Origin: Desulfonatronovibrio hydrogenovorans DSM 9292
GTDB taxonomy: Bacteria; Desulfobacterota; Desulfovibrionia; Desulfovibrionales; Desulfonatronovibrionaceae
Length of the DNA stretch: 64,000 bases
Direction: 5' to 3'
Assembly: GCF_000686525.1 (NCBI RefSeq)
Contig: NZ_JMKT01000010.1
Coordinates: 1 to 64,000 of the forward strand
The notes below the pieces were generated by a model. It did not search any database. It was not told the origin of the DNA and saw only the letters and a list, made by a program, of their open reading frames with translations. Below, in pieces: positions 1 to 8,271 of the stretch. The translations under genes and the position numbers were made by a program. Every line of letters begins with the position of its first letter. Position 1 is the first letter of the stretch.

Positions 1-222
<222 letters not shown>

Positions 223-363
223 AATAACTAGAAAGCTACCTATTAGTAACTCATTCAAAACAAACTAGACCCGTAAGCTTCCACTCGAAAATGAAAAACC
301 TACTTGAATCTTAAAAATCGGCTCACTATTTAATTGTCAAGGAACATGATGTCGAAACTATAA

Positions 364-392
364 TTTTTAGATGACTTTCAATTTCTTGTCAA
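364..392 (-). promoter_or_regulatory. Probable rRNA operon promoter P2
   Basis: On the minus strand TTGACA (392-387) is followed after 17 bases by TAAAAA (369-364), facing the 16S gene. With P1 upstream this makes a tandem pair, as is common for rRNA operons. A third TTGACA hexamer (340-335) has no convincing -10. Confidence 0.5.
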
Positions 393-475
393 TCATTTTT
401 TTAATTATTTAAAGTTTCGACTTTATAGCTGAGAATCAAAGATCACTTCCCGACTTTTCCGAGCCGGGAAGAGAG

Positions 476-504
476 TATTTAAATACTTGTAACTGGATTG
501 TCAA
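476..504 (-). promoter_or_regulatory. Probable rRNA operon promoter P1
   Basis: On the minus strand TTGACA (504-499) is followed after 17 bases by TAAATA (481-476). It lies about 255 bases upstream of the 16S 5' end and points towards it. A perfect -35, a 17-base spacer and a 4/6 -10 make a good sigma-70 promoter. A hairpin with CTTCCCG/CGGGAAG arms (about 446-472) lies just downstream in the leader. Confidence 0.6.
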
Positions 505-888
505 CAGAAAGTTTGCAAATCATCACTATCCACAGCAGCTTGAAATCATTAACAAGGCAAAACAGATAAATCTGGGAGGCCACGTCTGTGGCTGATGGAA
601 GAAAAAACTATTTTGTTGTTTGCACAAATAAATTTTCCGGATCCATCCAGGAAATTCACCCATGAGGGCCAGGACATCAGGTGTCCTTGCCAGGCCCTGC
701 CAGGAATCCTATATATGAATAATGAGTAAATGAGCCACAGACCGGCTTGCCAGAGATAAAAAACTGATCAGAATCGGCCATGACCAGCAGGCCATGGTTA
801 AGCAAGGCAAAGCAGACAAGCCTTCAATTAGGTTTCTTAATGAATCAATTGATTATACAGCCAGCGATAAACACCCAGGGAGCAAGAA

Positions 889-1329
889 ATGAGTCATGAC
901 CGGCCTTCCAGGGCCAACCTCAAAAACATCCTGACCCCCATCCAGTTTATGGTCACCCAGGAAAACGGAACCGAACCCCCTTTCAGGAATGAATACTGGG
1001 ACAATAGGGAGCCGGGCATCTATGTTGACGTGGTGTCAGGGGAGCCTTTATTCAGTTCAACCCATAAGTTTGAATCAGGAACAGGCTGGCCAAGCTTTAC
1101 CCGGCCCATAAGCCCGGACAGTGTAACAGAGCACCAAGACCAAAAGCTTTTCATGGTCAGAACTGAAGTCCGAAGCAGGCAGGCCGACTCTCATCTTGGC
1201 CATGTCTTTGATGACGGACCTGAACCAGACCGAAAAAGGTACTGCATCAATTCAGCAGCCCTGAGATTCATCCCGGTCAGCAAGATGAAGCAAGCCGGCT
1301 ATGAAGACTATCTGCATCATTTTGACTGA
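889..1329 (+). CDS. msrB: Peptide-methionine (R)-S-oxide reductase MsrB
   Basis: Reduces methionine-R-sulfoxide in proteins, a cytosolic oxidative-damage repair reaction. The 146-residue product carries the MsrB blocks: GTGWPSF (64-70), the [10 protein letters not shown] segment (102-111) and [11 protein letters not shown] with the catalytic Cys119. The two CxxC zinc pairs found in many MsrB proteins are absent: the positions read VDVVSG and RSRQAD, so this belongs to the zinc-free form. No second cysteine sits at the usual resolving position, so recycling may go directly through a reductant. The start is set by AGGGAG about 6 bases upstream of the ATG. It is a single gene, divergent from the rRNA operon. 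Confidence 0.93.
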   Translation: MSHDRPSRANLKNILTPIQFMVTQENGTEPPFRNEYWDNREPGIYVDVVSGEPLFSSTHKFESGTGWPSFTRPISPDSVTEHQDQKLFMVRTEVRSRQADSHLGHVFDDGPEPDRKRYCINSAALRFIPVSKMKQAGYEDYLHHFD

Positions 1330-1705
1330 ACCGGGGTTCATCCGACTGCAGCCTGCTTATGAGAAAAGAACTGCCCCTTTGGGTAAAGAAACAGAATATG
1401 TCATCTCCAAGCTGAAGCAGGTCTTGAACTCTGGAGTAAAACCCGGGAATAAAATCTGATATCCATACCCACCGAGGCAGTGGCCAGGAGTAGTCTGCCC
1501 CCTGTCCAGGACAAGAGATCTTTTCTCATTGCTGCACCTGGCAGACAACCTGTTCAGCCCTGGCCGGAAAGCAGGCAAAAGAAAAATATCAATACACTTT
1601 GCTCCAAAAAGGACCTCAATTGTCAGGCCTGCCATGGACGCCTGCCTTCCTTCAGAAAGCACGGTTCGAACCTTTTCCCGGCTATATTAAGAAGACTGCA
1701 GGACC
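1330..1705. other. Gap between msrB and pabBC
   Basis: About 375 bases at the convergent junction of msrB and pabBC. Small open frames on both strands (up to 101 codons) have no recognisable domain, no good ribosome binding site and compositions typical of chance frames. I see no gene and no clear terminator. Confidence 0.5.
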
Positions 1706-3448
1706 TTAGGTCAGCTTTGCCCGGAACATGCCCCGGACCGAATTGATCAAAAATACTCCGGAGCATTTTTGCATATCTTCTAAATAAAGAACCTTTTCCT
1801 GCAGGACACCTGATGCCAGCAGAAACTGTCTGTAAGTCCCGGCCAGCAGACCGCTTCTTACAGGAGGAGTCCAGAGAATCCCCCCTATTTCCAGGGCGAT
1901 GTTGGCCATGGAGGCTTCAGTGATCTCCCCCCTTTCATTCCAGAAAAGAGTACTGTGGGCCTTGGGGTTTGAAGACCCTGCGTCATCAAATGCCCTGCGG
2001 CTGGTTGTCTTATGATACAAAAAAGGGTCATCAGAACTTATTCCCCCTGCTGCCAGACTCAGCAGAAAGGGACTGGGAAGATCTTCAACCACCTGCTTTT
2101 GAATCCTTATCCGGCCTGTTTTATCAACCAGAAGCCTGACCTTCCAGTCCCTGGCTCCGAGATTTTTTCCAAACTCCCGGAGCGAACTCAGTACCTTTTT
2201 CATATCTACGCAAAAATCAAAATAAACACCTGACTCTTTAAGCCTTGCCATGTGGGCTCCCAAAAGGTGATAGCCGCCCTTTCCGGTCCAGAGAATGCTT
2301 TCCAGGAGTGAAAACTCCGGGCTGATCCTGTGCAGAGCCCTGCTCTTGGTTTTGCATTCATTCCACTCGTCTTCCGGGGTTGAATCCCAGACTATCCCTC
2401 CGCCCACACCATATTCGGCCTGTCTGGTTCTGTTATCCACCAGGACAGTTCTGATGGCCACATTGAACTGAGCCCGGCGTCCTGGCCCGGCATATCCGAT
2501 GCAGCCGGTATAGATACGCCGGGGCGAAACTTCCAGACCGGCAATGATCTTCATGGTGGACGGTTTGGGAGCACCGGTAATGGAAGACGGAGGAAACAGG
2601 GCCCCCATGACCGAGCCGAGCCTTGCCCTGGTCCGACAACTGACCCTGGAAGTCATCTGCCAGAGAGTCGGATACTTTTCAGCCTGGAAAAGGTCTTTAA
2701 CCTCAACGCTGCCCGGGTCGGCAATTCTTCCCAGGTCGTTTCGGACCATGTCTGTAATCATGACATTTTCAGCCCTGTTTTTGTCGCATGACCGGAGCAT
2801 TAACGCCTGGGACTGGTCCGGCCAGAATGCAGGTCTGCGGGCAAGGGTCCCTTTCATGGGCCTGGATTCCAGAATATCTCCGGTCAGCTTGAAAAAGAGT
2901 TCCGGAGAAAAGCTGCACACAGAGTATTGCCCGGTGTCAACAAAAGCTGCAAAAGGAGGATCATGACTTTGGGCCAGGCAGGTGAAAAAACAAAAAGGAT
3001 CCTGTTCCAGCCGGGTCCGCAGACGGTAGGTGTAATTGACCTGATAAGTATCACCCTGTTCAATATGCTTCTTGATGACCTTGATCCGGTTTTGATATTC
3101 CGGAAACTTGAGTTCCGGAACCCAGACCGGTCTGCCCGGCCTTATTCCAGGATCAGGCAGGGCCTCAAGTTTACGTAAGGACTGGAAAAGTCCGAACCAG
3201 AGCTTGGGAAAAACATCATCCGTAACAGTCTGATAAGAATCATCAAAAGCAGGCCCGGCCTCATAAGAAATAAACCCCGCAGCATAAACCCCTTTAAGCC
3301 GGATCTGATCCTGGATCTTAAGCAAGGCATCCTGAACTTCATCCAGGCTGAAGGTCTCAATTACTGCCACTGGCCTCTCAAAGCAAAGCCAGCAGTTCTC
3401 AGGCTGCGCCCTGAGCAGGACCCTGTGGCTGTCAGCCCTGGCCGTCAT
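1706..3448 (-). CDS. pabB: Aminodeoxychorismate synthase component I fused to aminodeoxychorismate lyase (PabB-PabC)
   Basis: Makes p-aminobenzoate for folate: the PabB half aminates chorismate and the PabC half releases pyruvate. Residues 1-370 are a chorismate-binding enzyme; RPMKGT (196-201) has the lysine that marks PabB rather than TrpE, and the DMVRNDLGRI, SITGAPK and YGVGGGIVWDS blocks follow. Residues about 375-580 are a class IV PLP lyase with the Schiff-base lysine in YHKTTSR (Lys480) and the GEITEASMANIAL block. PabB-PabC fusions are known in several phyla. The glutamine amidotransferase PabA is not in this window, so ammonia transfer must rely on a distant gene. It is last in an apparent htpX-tspO-pabBC run. 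Confidence 0.93.
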   Translation of the reverse strand: MTARADSHRVLLRAQPENCWLCFERPVAVIETFSLDEVQDALLKIQDQIRLKGVYAAGFISYEAGPAFDDSYQTVTDDVFPKLWFGLFQSLRKLEALPDPGIRPGRPVWVPELKFPEYQNRIKVIKKHIEQGDTYQVNYTYRLRTRLEQDPFCFFTCLAQSHDPPFAAFVDTGQYSVCSFSPELFFKLTGDILESRPMKGTLARRPAFWPDQSQALMLRSCDKNRAENVMITDMVRNDLGRIADPGSVEVKDLFQAEKYPTLWQMTSRVSCRTRARLGSVMGALFPPSSITGAPKPSTMKIIAGLEVSPRRIYTGCIGYAGPGRRAQFNVAIRTVLVDNRTRQAEYGVGGGIVWDSTPEDEWNECKTKSRALHRISPEFSLLESILWTGKGGYHLLGAHMARLKESGVYFDFCVDMKKVLSSLREFGKNLGARDWKVRLLVDKTGRIRIQKQVVEDLPSPFLLSLAAGGISSDDPFLYHKTTSRRAFDDAGSSNPKAHSTLFWNERGEITEASMANIALEIGGILWTPPVRSGLLAGTYRQFLLASGVLQEKVLYLEDMQKCSGVFLINSVRGMFRAKLT

Positions 3449-3496
3449 AAGATAGCCCTTTTATACCAGTGAAGGAGTAAAAAAAACTGGCCGGCA

Positions 3497-4018
3497 TCAG
3501 TTCAGGAGCACCAGACCCAGGTTGAGGTAAGCGGCAAAAGCCACCCACAGGGCATAGGGAATAAAAAGGATTGAAGCTGCTCTGCTCAGCGGGCGGGCCT
3601 TCCTGATAAAGACCAGGATAAGGAGAAACAGCATTAAGATGTTGACAAAGGCAGCTCCAGGACTTTGCAGGCCAAAGAAAAGCCAGGACCACAGCCCGTT
3701 CAAAACCAGCTGTCCGGCCCAGAGCAAAATGGCCGGCTGTCTCAGGACCGGTCTTTGAATCCACACCAGCCAGCCTGCCACAGCCATGAAAAGATACAGG
3801 ACCATCCAGACCGGAGTGAAAATCCAGCCTGGCGGGGTCAAGGCAGGCTTGACCAGTTCATCATACCACGGACCAGGCCTGAAAAAAGCTCCGAACATAG
3901 AGGCAGCAGCAACCAGGACCATGAACCCTGCCAGGGAAAGAATATGCTTTTCCCTGATAAGCTTGAAAAAAAACCCGGCAGATGATTGTCTACCGGGTTT
4001 TTGGGGGGTGCTTTTCAA
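3497..4018 (-). CDS. tspO: TspO/MBR family membrane protein
   Basis: A five-helix inner-membrane protein of the TspO/peripheral benzodiazepine receptor family, which binds porphyrins and related tetrapyrroles. The family blocks are clear: WYDELVKPALTPPGWIF, the VWMVLYLFMAVAGWLVW helix, the LNGLWSWLFFG segment and IPYALWVAFAAYLN at the C terminus. The open frame begins at a TTG (4018) preceded by AAGG, giving 173 residues, about 10-20 longer at the N terminus than usual. An intrinsic-terminator hairpin (3966-4002) lies inside this 5' part, so the true start may be further in. It sits 14 bases after htpX. Confidence 0.9.
   Translation of the reverse strand: MKSTPQKPGRQSSAGFFFKLIREKHILSLAGFMVLVAAASMFGAFFRPGPWYDELVKPALTPPGWIFTPVWMVLYLFMAVAGWLVWIQRPVLRQPAILLWAGQLVLNGLWSWLFFGLQSPGAAFVNILMLFLLILVFIRKARPLSRAASILFIPYALWVAFAAYLNLGLVLLN
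3966..4002 (-). terminator. Intrinsic terminator-like hairpin inside the tspO 5' end
   Basis: On the minus strand a 10-bp stem AAAAACCCGG/CCGGGTTTTT with a 14-base loop is followed by more T residues (eight T in total). It would stop transcripts leaving htpX. Because it overlaps the annotated 5' codons of tspO, it may act as an attenuator or show that the tspO start is further downstream. Confidence 0.6.
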
Positions 4019-4032
4019 AAAAGGTGCCTTTG

Positions 4033-4923
4033 CTATCTGTTAAGTTGGCCTTTAAGGGCCTTAATGCGATGATCCAGAGGCGGGTGGCTCATAAAAAGCA
4101 TTTTCCAGTCAAACCCGTCCGCCTTGCCATTAATGCCAAAAGAAGCCATCTGATCAGGAAGGGGCTCCTGAATTCCTTTTTTGAGCTTTTCCAGGGCTGA
4201 AATCATTTTTTCTGTCCCGGCCAGCTTGGCCCCGCCGGCATCTGCCCTGAATTCACGCTGCCTGCTGAACCACATGACAATGGTGCTGGCCAGGATACCG
4301 AAGACGATCTGGGAGACGATGGTGGCCACGAAAAATCCGATTCCATGTCCTTCCTCGTTTTTCAGGATCACCCGGTCCACAAAATGCCCCACCAGCCTGG
4401 AAATGAATATGACAAAAGTATTTACCACGCCCTGAATCAGGGTCAGGGTAACCATGTCCCCATTGGCCACATGGCTGACCTCGTGCCCCAAAACAGCTTC
4501 CACTTCATCCTGGTTCATGTTCCTTAAAAGTCCGGTGCTCACCGCTACCAGGGCATTATTTTTGTTCATGCCGGTGGCAAAGGCATTCGGGGCTGGGGAA
4601 TCAAAAACAGCCACCTCAGGCATGCCGATGCCAGCCCTGGAAGCCTGCTGTCTGACTGTCCGCACCAGCCAGCTCTCAAGCTCGGTTTTGGGCTGGGTGA
4701 TCACCTTGGCCCCGGTCATGCGTTTGGCCATCCACTTGGATATAGCCAGGGAAATGAACGATCCACCAAAGCCCAGCACAGCTGCCAGAATCAGCAGGTT
4801 GCCGTAATCAATGCCCACCCGCTGCTCATCCAGAATTCCGCTTACCCCTAAAAGGCTCAGAACCACGAACAAGACAGCCAGAATGGCTATGTTAGTCACC
4901 AGAAACAGAAAAACTCTTTTCAT
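4033..4923 (-). CDS. htpX: Membrane zinc metalloprotease HtpX
   Basis: M48-family inner-membrane protease that degrades misfolded membrane proteins. The 296-residue product has two N-terminal membrane helices, the zinc motif HEVSH (147-151), two further hydrophobic segments and the third zinc ligand in REFRADAGG. The start is the ATG at 4923, set by GGAGGA eight to nine bases upstream; the frame is open 11 codons further but without a ribosome site. A good promoter (5005-5033) lies about 80 bases upstream. It leads the run htpX-tspO-pabBC. Confidence 0.95.
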   Translation of the reverse strand: MKRVFLFLVTNIAILAVLFVVLSLLGVSGILDEQRVGIDYGNLLILAAVLGFGGSFISLAISKWMAKRMTGAKVITQPKTELESWLVRTVRQQASRAGIGMPEVAVFDSPAPNAFATGMNKNNALVAVSTGLLRNMNQDEVEAVLGHEVSHVANGDMVTLTLIQGVVNTFVIFISRLVGHFVDRVILKNEEGHGIGFFVATIVSQIVFGILASTIVMWFSRQREFRADAGGAKLAGTEKMISALEKLKKGIQEPLPDQMASFGINGKADGFDWKMLFMSHPPLDHRIKALKGQLNR

Positions 4924-5004
4924 TTTGTATAGTCCTCCGGATAAATTATATTCCATGAGTTAAAAGCAAATCAACAAGCATAACAATCTGTTATATCAAA
5001 AGTT

Positions 5005-5033
5005 ATTATTATACAAAGGCTGCAGATTGTCAA
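5005..5033 (-). promoter_or_regulatory. Probable sigma-70 promoter of htpX
   Basis: On the minus strand TTGACA (5033-5028) is followed after 17 bases by AATAAT (5010-5005); an overlapping TAATAA gives a 16-base spacer. It points at htpX about 80 bases downstream. Confidence 0.55.
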
Positions 5034-5160
5034 CATTGGCCCTGTCAGCCGGTCCTTGACAAGAGCAGATTCTTTACAGTCCGGTTTGTTGCAGGTAAAA
5101 GAAAAATTTAAGGAAAAATAAGACCGTGCCGGGCCATGGTCAACACCAAAAACGGAGAAC

Positions 5161-5730
5161 ATGATGATATCCAGAGACCAAGCCCTGGAAATGCTTAAGC
5201 AGAATCTGAAAGAAGAAAACCTTGTCAGACACTCCCTGTCCACAGAAGCTGTTCTGAAAAACCTGGCCAGAGAGCTTGGTCGGGATGAAGAAGTGTGGGG
5301 TCTGACCGGACTCCTGCATGACCTGGACTATTCACTTACTGCGGATAACCCTTCCCAGCATGGAATAGAGAGCTCGGCCATGCTCACAGGCCAACTCCCT
5401 GAAGAGGCCTTGCAGGCCATAAAGGTGCATGCAGCTGAAATGAACCGGTCCGGTCATCCTGAATCTGAACTGGACTTTGGCCTGCGCTGCGGCGAAACAG
5501 TAACCGGGCTGATCATGGCTGCCGGGCTGGTCAGGCCCAATGGTCTGGATGGCATGAAGCCCAAAAGCCTGAAAAAGAAAATCAAGGATAAGGCATTTGC
5601 TGCTTCGGTCAACAGAGAAATCATCCAGGAGCATGAAAAACTTGGGTTGGACCTGACCTCGTTTTTGGCCCTGTCCATAGCCGCCATGCAGTCCATAAGC
5701 CGGGAAATCGGATTTGCTCAATCACCCTGA
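5161..5730 (+). CDS. HD-domain metal-dependent phosphohydrolase
   Basis: A 189-residue HD-superfamily protein of the kind often annotated as a predicted HDIG hydrolase. His24 (RHSLST), the His53-Asp54 pair in LLHDLDYS and the following HGIESS/KVHAAE histidines supply the metal ligands typical of the fold. The substrate cannot be read from the sequence; related proteins act on nucleotides or phosphoesters. The start is one of two adjacent ATG codons after GGAGAAC. Its 3' end overlaps hemC (opposite strand) by 13 bases. Confidence 0.85.
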   Translation: MMISRDQALEMLKQNLKEENLVRHSLSTEAVLKNLARELGRDEEVWGLTGLLHDLDYSLTADNPSQHGIESSAMLTGQLPEEALQAIKVHAAEMNRSGHPESELDFGLRCGETVTGLIMAAGLVRPNGLDGMKPKSLKKKIKDKAFAASVNREIIQEHEKLGLDLTSFLALSIAAMQSISREIGFAQSP

Positions 5731-6650
5731 GAAGAATATACTACATCCAGGATCTCCCTGCCACCGCCATCCAGAACCTTTCTGGCCAGCTCAACCCCGA
5801 TCTTTACGGCGTCCTTGGGCTTTCCGGTCTTGGTCCGGCGGATAACGGTCTGACCCAGGACATCCGACACCAGACCGGTGGCATAGAGACGATTGTTTTC
5901 CTGCAGGCACAGGCAGGCAATGGGGACCTGGCACCCTCCTTCCAGTTCAGCCAGAAAAGCCCGTTCACAGGTCACGCAGAATCTGGTACTGGAATGATCC
6001 ATAAAACCCAGGAACTCATCAAGCTCAGGCCGGTCTGAGGCATATTCAATACCCAGCGCCCCCTGCCCCACTGCCGGCAGAAAATAGGGCGGCACAAGTT
6101 CGCTCTGGTACGAAGCCCTGAAACCCAGCCTTTTCATGCCGGCAGTAGCTATGATGATGGCGTCGTACAGGCCGTCTTTCAGCTTTTTCAGCCTGGTATC
6201 CAGATTGCCCCTGAGCATTTCTATCTTGAGATCAGACCTTAAATGAAGAATCTGGGACTGCCGTCTCAAACTTGATGTACCCACCACTGCCCCCTGGGGC
6301 AATGACGCCAGATCAGGGTATTTCTCAGACAAAAGCAGGTCATACCGGGACTCTCTTTTAGGAATGATTCCCAGCTTGAGCCCCTCAGGCAGCACTGCAG
6401 GCACATCCTTCATACTGTGGACAGCAATATCGGCCCGTCCATCCAGGATGGCCTCTTCAATCTCCTTGACAAAAAGACCCTTGCCTCCAACCTTGGCCAG
6501 GGGCACGTCCAGGATTTTGTCTCCTGTCGTCTTGATCTTCAAAAGCCTGACTTCAAGCCCGGGATAGCGTCCCTTGAGCCTGGAGCCGATGTGTTCGGCC
6601 TGCCAGAGGGCCAGCTTGCTTCCCCTGGTGGCAATGGTAATTTTATTCAT
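5718..6650 (-). CDS. hemC: Porphobilinogen deaminase (hydroxymethylbilane synthase)
   Basis: Joins four porphobilinogen units into hydroxymethylbilane, the linear precursor of haem, sirohaem and cobalamin. At 310 residues it has the usual length. Visible blocks are [12 protein letters not shown] at the N terminus, HSMKDVP with the catalytic Asp82, [17 protein letters not shown], and EGGCQVPIA with Cys240, which carries the dipyrromethane cofactor. It is last in a minus-strand run with the thioesterase (18 bases upstream) and the DUF1786 gene; neither neighbour is a haem gene. Confidence 0.97.
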   Translation of the reverse strand: MNKITIATRGSKLALWQAEHIGSRLKGRYPGLEVRLLKIKTTGDKILDVPLAKVGGKGLFVKEIEEAILDGRADIAVHSMKDVPAVLPEGLKLGIIPKRESRYDLLLSEKYPDLASLPQGAVVGTSSLRRQSQILHLRSDLKIEMLRGNLDTRLKKLKDGLYDAIIIATAGMKRLGFRASYQSELVPPYFLPAVGQGALGIEYASDRPELDEFLGFMDHSSTRFCVTCERAFLAELEGGCQVPIACLCLQENNRLYATGLVSDVLGQTVIRRTKTGKPKDAVKIGVELARKVLDGGGREILDVVYSSQGD

Positions 6651-6667
6651 ACGAGTCTGATCCAGAG

Positions 6668-7057
6668 TTAAACATTTTCTGCGCAGGGTATGAATTCTTT
6701 TCTGACCGGCAGTTCTTTTTTTCTTCCCTGTTCATCCACCCGAACAAAGGTAATCCGGTTGGCAAAGACCCTTTTCTCCTGGTCCTGGCCGGGGCCATCA
6801 GAATAAACCACAACTTGGTAGGTGGCAGAAGTCCGGCCCTGGCGGACAAAATCAATACTAAAGCGCAGGATCGATCCCAGGGGCACCTGTTGAGAAAACC
6901 TTATCTCATCCATGGCCACGGTGACCAGTTTACACCCCCGGAACTCCTTGCTGGCGGCCAGCCAGGCAAATTCATCCACCCACTTGAGCATGACTCCGCC
7001 AAAAAGAAACCCGTGGTGGTTGAGATGTTCCGGCCGAACCAGAGTATAATTGTTCAT
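6668..7057 (-). CDS. Hotdog-fold acyl-CoA thioesterase (YciA/BFIT-like)
   Basis: A 129-residue single hotdog domain. The N-terminal block with [19 protein letters not shown] is the acyl-CoA thioesterase motif, with the nucleophile-activating acidic residue after the GG turn, and [20 protein letters not shown] is the second typical stretch. Such enzymes cleave acyl-CoA to free acid and CoA in the cytosol; chain length cannot be read. The start ATG follows GGTGA, nine bases after the DUF1786 stop, implying co-transcription. Confidence 0.88.
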   Translation of the reverse strand: MNNYTLVRPEHLNHHGFLFGGVMLKWVDEFAWLAASKEFRGCKLVTVAMDEIRFSQQVPLGSILRFSIDFVRQGRTSATYQVVVYSDGPGQDQEKRVFANRITFVRVDEQGRKKELPVRKEFIPCAENV

Positions 7058-7065
7058 TTAATTAT

Positions 7066-8097
7066 TCACCGAATAAGGAAATATCCTTTTAAAAGGCCGA
7101 AGCACCCTGCCAGCATCATGTCTCCGCCTGGACACAGAAAATTCACATCAAAGCCCTGAAGCATTGATCTTTTAGGCCCAAGCACAAAAGTAGGCTTGAA
7201 GTCATGATCCAGGGCCGAATCCAGAATCAGGCAGCCATGGCCGTTTTCATCAAAGACCTGCTGGTTGGTCAGGTGTCCGTGCTTGAAAAGATTTAACTTT
7301 TCCCACAGGCTTTGTCCATCCAAAAGACCGGTGTGGTGTTCCAGGATCCCATGAACCCTGTCCTGGTAAACCAGAAAAGCAATTGTATGGCTGTTGCCCA
7401 CGTTGACCACACAGATCCCCCTGTTCCTGGCCAGCTCTTCCACTTCCGGGACAAAAAGGGCTCCCAGCAGGGCAGCTGCACCGGTATCAGCCACAAAACC
7501 GGCTCCAATGGACTCTTTCAGACTGATCAGCCTGGTCATTTCAGCTGGCGGACGGGAAAAGATCAGCCTTTGAACATGACCGCTGCTCTGAAGCAGAAAT
7601 TTCTTCCAGATTTCAAAGCGACCAAGCCGGTTGCTTGCCCCTGGATGAAAACCGTGATCCTGGGCACAGGCCAGAATCATCTCAGGATAGGAAAGACCGG
7701 CCTGGGCCAGAAATGAACCCCAGAAGCCCGGATCAAAATCGGCCAGATAAACAGGAGCGTACCCCTCAGGACAATGGGCAGAGATCTCCAGCCCCATGCC
7801 TTTAACCGCCTCCATGGAATCGGAAAGGGAGTAAGCCGCCTCCGGATGGATAGCCGCCTGAAGTCCCTGCCCGAGACATTTTTTAAGGACCCTGTAGAAT
7901 CCTCCGCCCATATTCCGGCCATACAGGTAAATGCTTCTTCCGGCCCGGTGCAGTTCTTCAATCCTTTTTGCTGTTCCCAGAGCTGGAGATGGCAGCACAA
8001 ACTTGGGACAGTTTTCCAGCTCCCGACCGGACATAAAATAAAGCACATCCTGGGTTCCGCTTCCGATATCCAGGCAAAGTATGTTTTGATCAGTCAA
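7066..8097 (-). CDS. DUF1786 family protein, actin-like ATPase fold likely
   Basis: A protein matching DUF1786, sometimes labelled a putative pyruvate-formate-lyase activating enzyme although it has no radical-SAM cysteine motif. I see CLDIGSGTQDVLYF near the N terminus and VNVGNSHTIAFLVYQDRVHG further on, which resemble the two phosphate-binding turns of ASKHA (actin/sugar kinase) ATPases, so an ATP-dependent role is an inference. The frame is open to 8220, but a TTG at 8097 with AGGAG ten bases upstream and the family's usual N terminus argue for the shorter, 343-residue product. It leads the run ending in hemC. Confidence 0.75.
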   Translation of the reverse strand: MTDQNILCLDIGSGTQDVLYFMSGRELENCPKFVLPSPALGTAKRIEELHRAGRSIYLYGRNMGGGFYRVLKKCLGQGLQAAIHPEAAYSLSDSMEAVKGMGLEISAHCPEGYAPVYLADFDPGFWGSFLAQAGLSYPEMILACAQDHGFHPGASNRLGRFEIWKKFLLQSSGHVQRLIFSRPPAEMTRLISLKESIGAGFVADTGAAALLGALFVPEVEELARNRGICVVNVGNSHTIAFLVYQDRVHGILEHHTGLLDGQSLWEKLNLFKHGHLTNQQVFDENGHGCLILDSALDHDFKPTFVLGPKRSMLQGFDVNFLCPGGDMMLAGCFGLLKGYFLIR

Positions 8098-8221
8098 GAC
8101 AGGACTGCTCCTTTGGTTGCGGTTAATTACAAAAACAATCAGGTCATTACTCTGAGAGCTTTGATCCTTGGGACCAAACATCTGAAATTCAGTAATGACT
8201 CTGCCAGCCTGCTTTAACAAA

Positions 8222-8250
8222 TAAAAGGCAGGTAAAATACCTGCCTTTTA
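8222..8250 (-). terminator. Intrinsic terminator after clpB
   Basis: A 13-bp perfect stem (8222-8234 with 8238-8250) with an AAA loop and T-rich flanks on both strands; it ends the clpB operon on the minus strand and isolates the DUF1786 gene. The stem core is AAAGGCAGGTA/TACCTGCCTTT. Confidence 0.85.
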
Positions 8251-8271
8251 TTGACCCGGTTTGTCCAGGTC

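Larger units (their letters stand above)
223..888. other. Gap: rRNA leader and msrB upstream region
   Basis: No credible gene. The part nearest the 16S gene is AT-rich and holds the rRNA leader and tandem promoters (minus strand). The part from about 540 to 888 is upstream of msrB; a TATACA hexamer near 854 could be its -10, but I see no matching -35. Confidence 0.6.

Noticed and set aside
1357-1746. Open frames of 88-101 codons on both strands between msrB and pabBC
   Set aside because: No ribosome binding site, no recognisable domain, and overlapping frames of equal quality on opposite strands.
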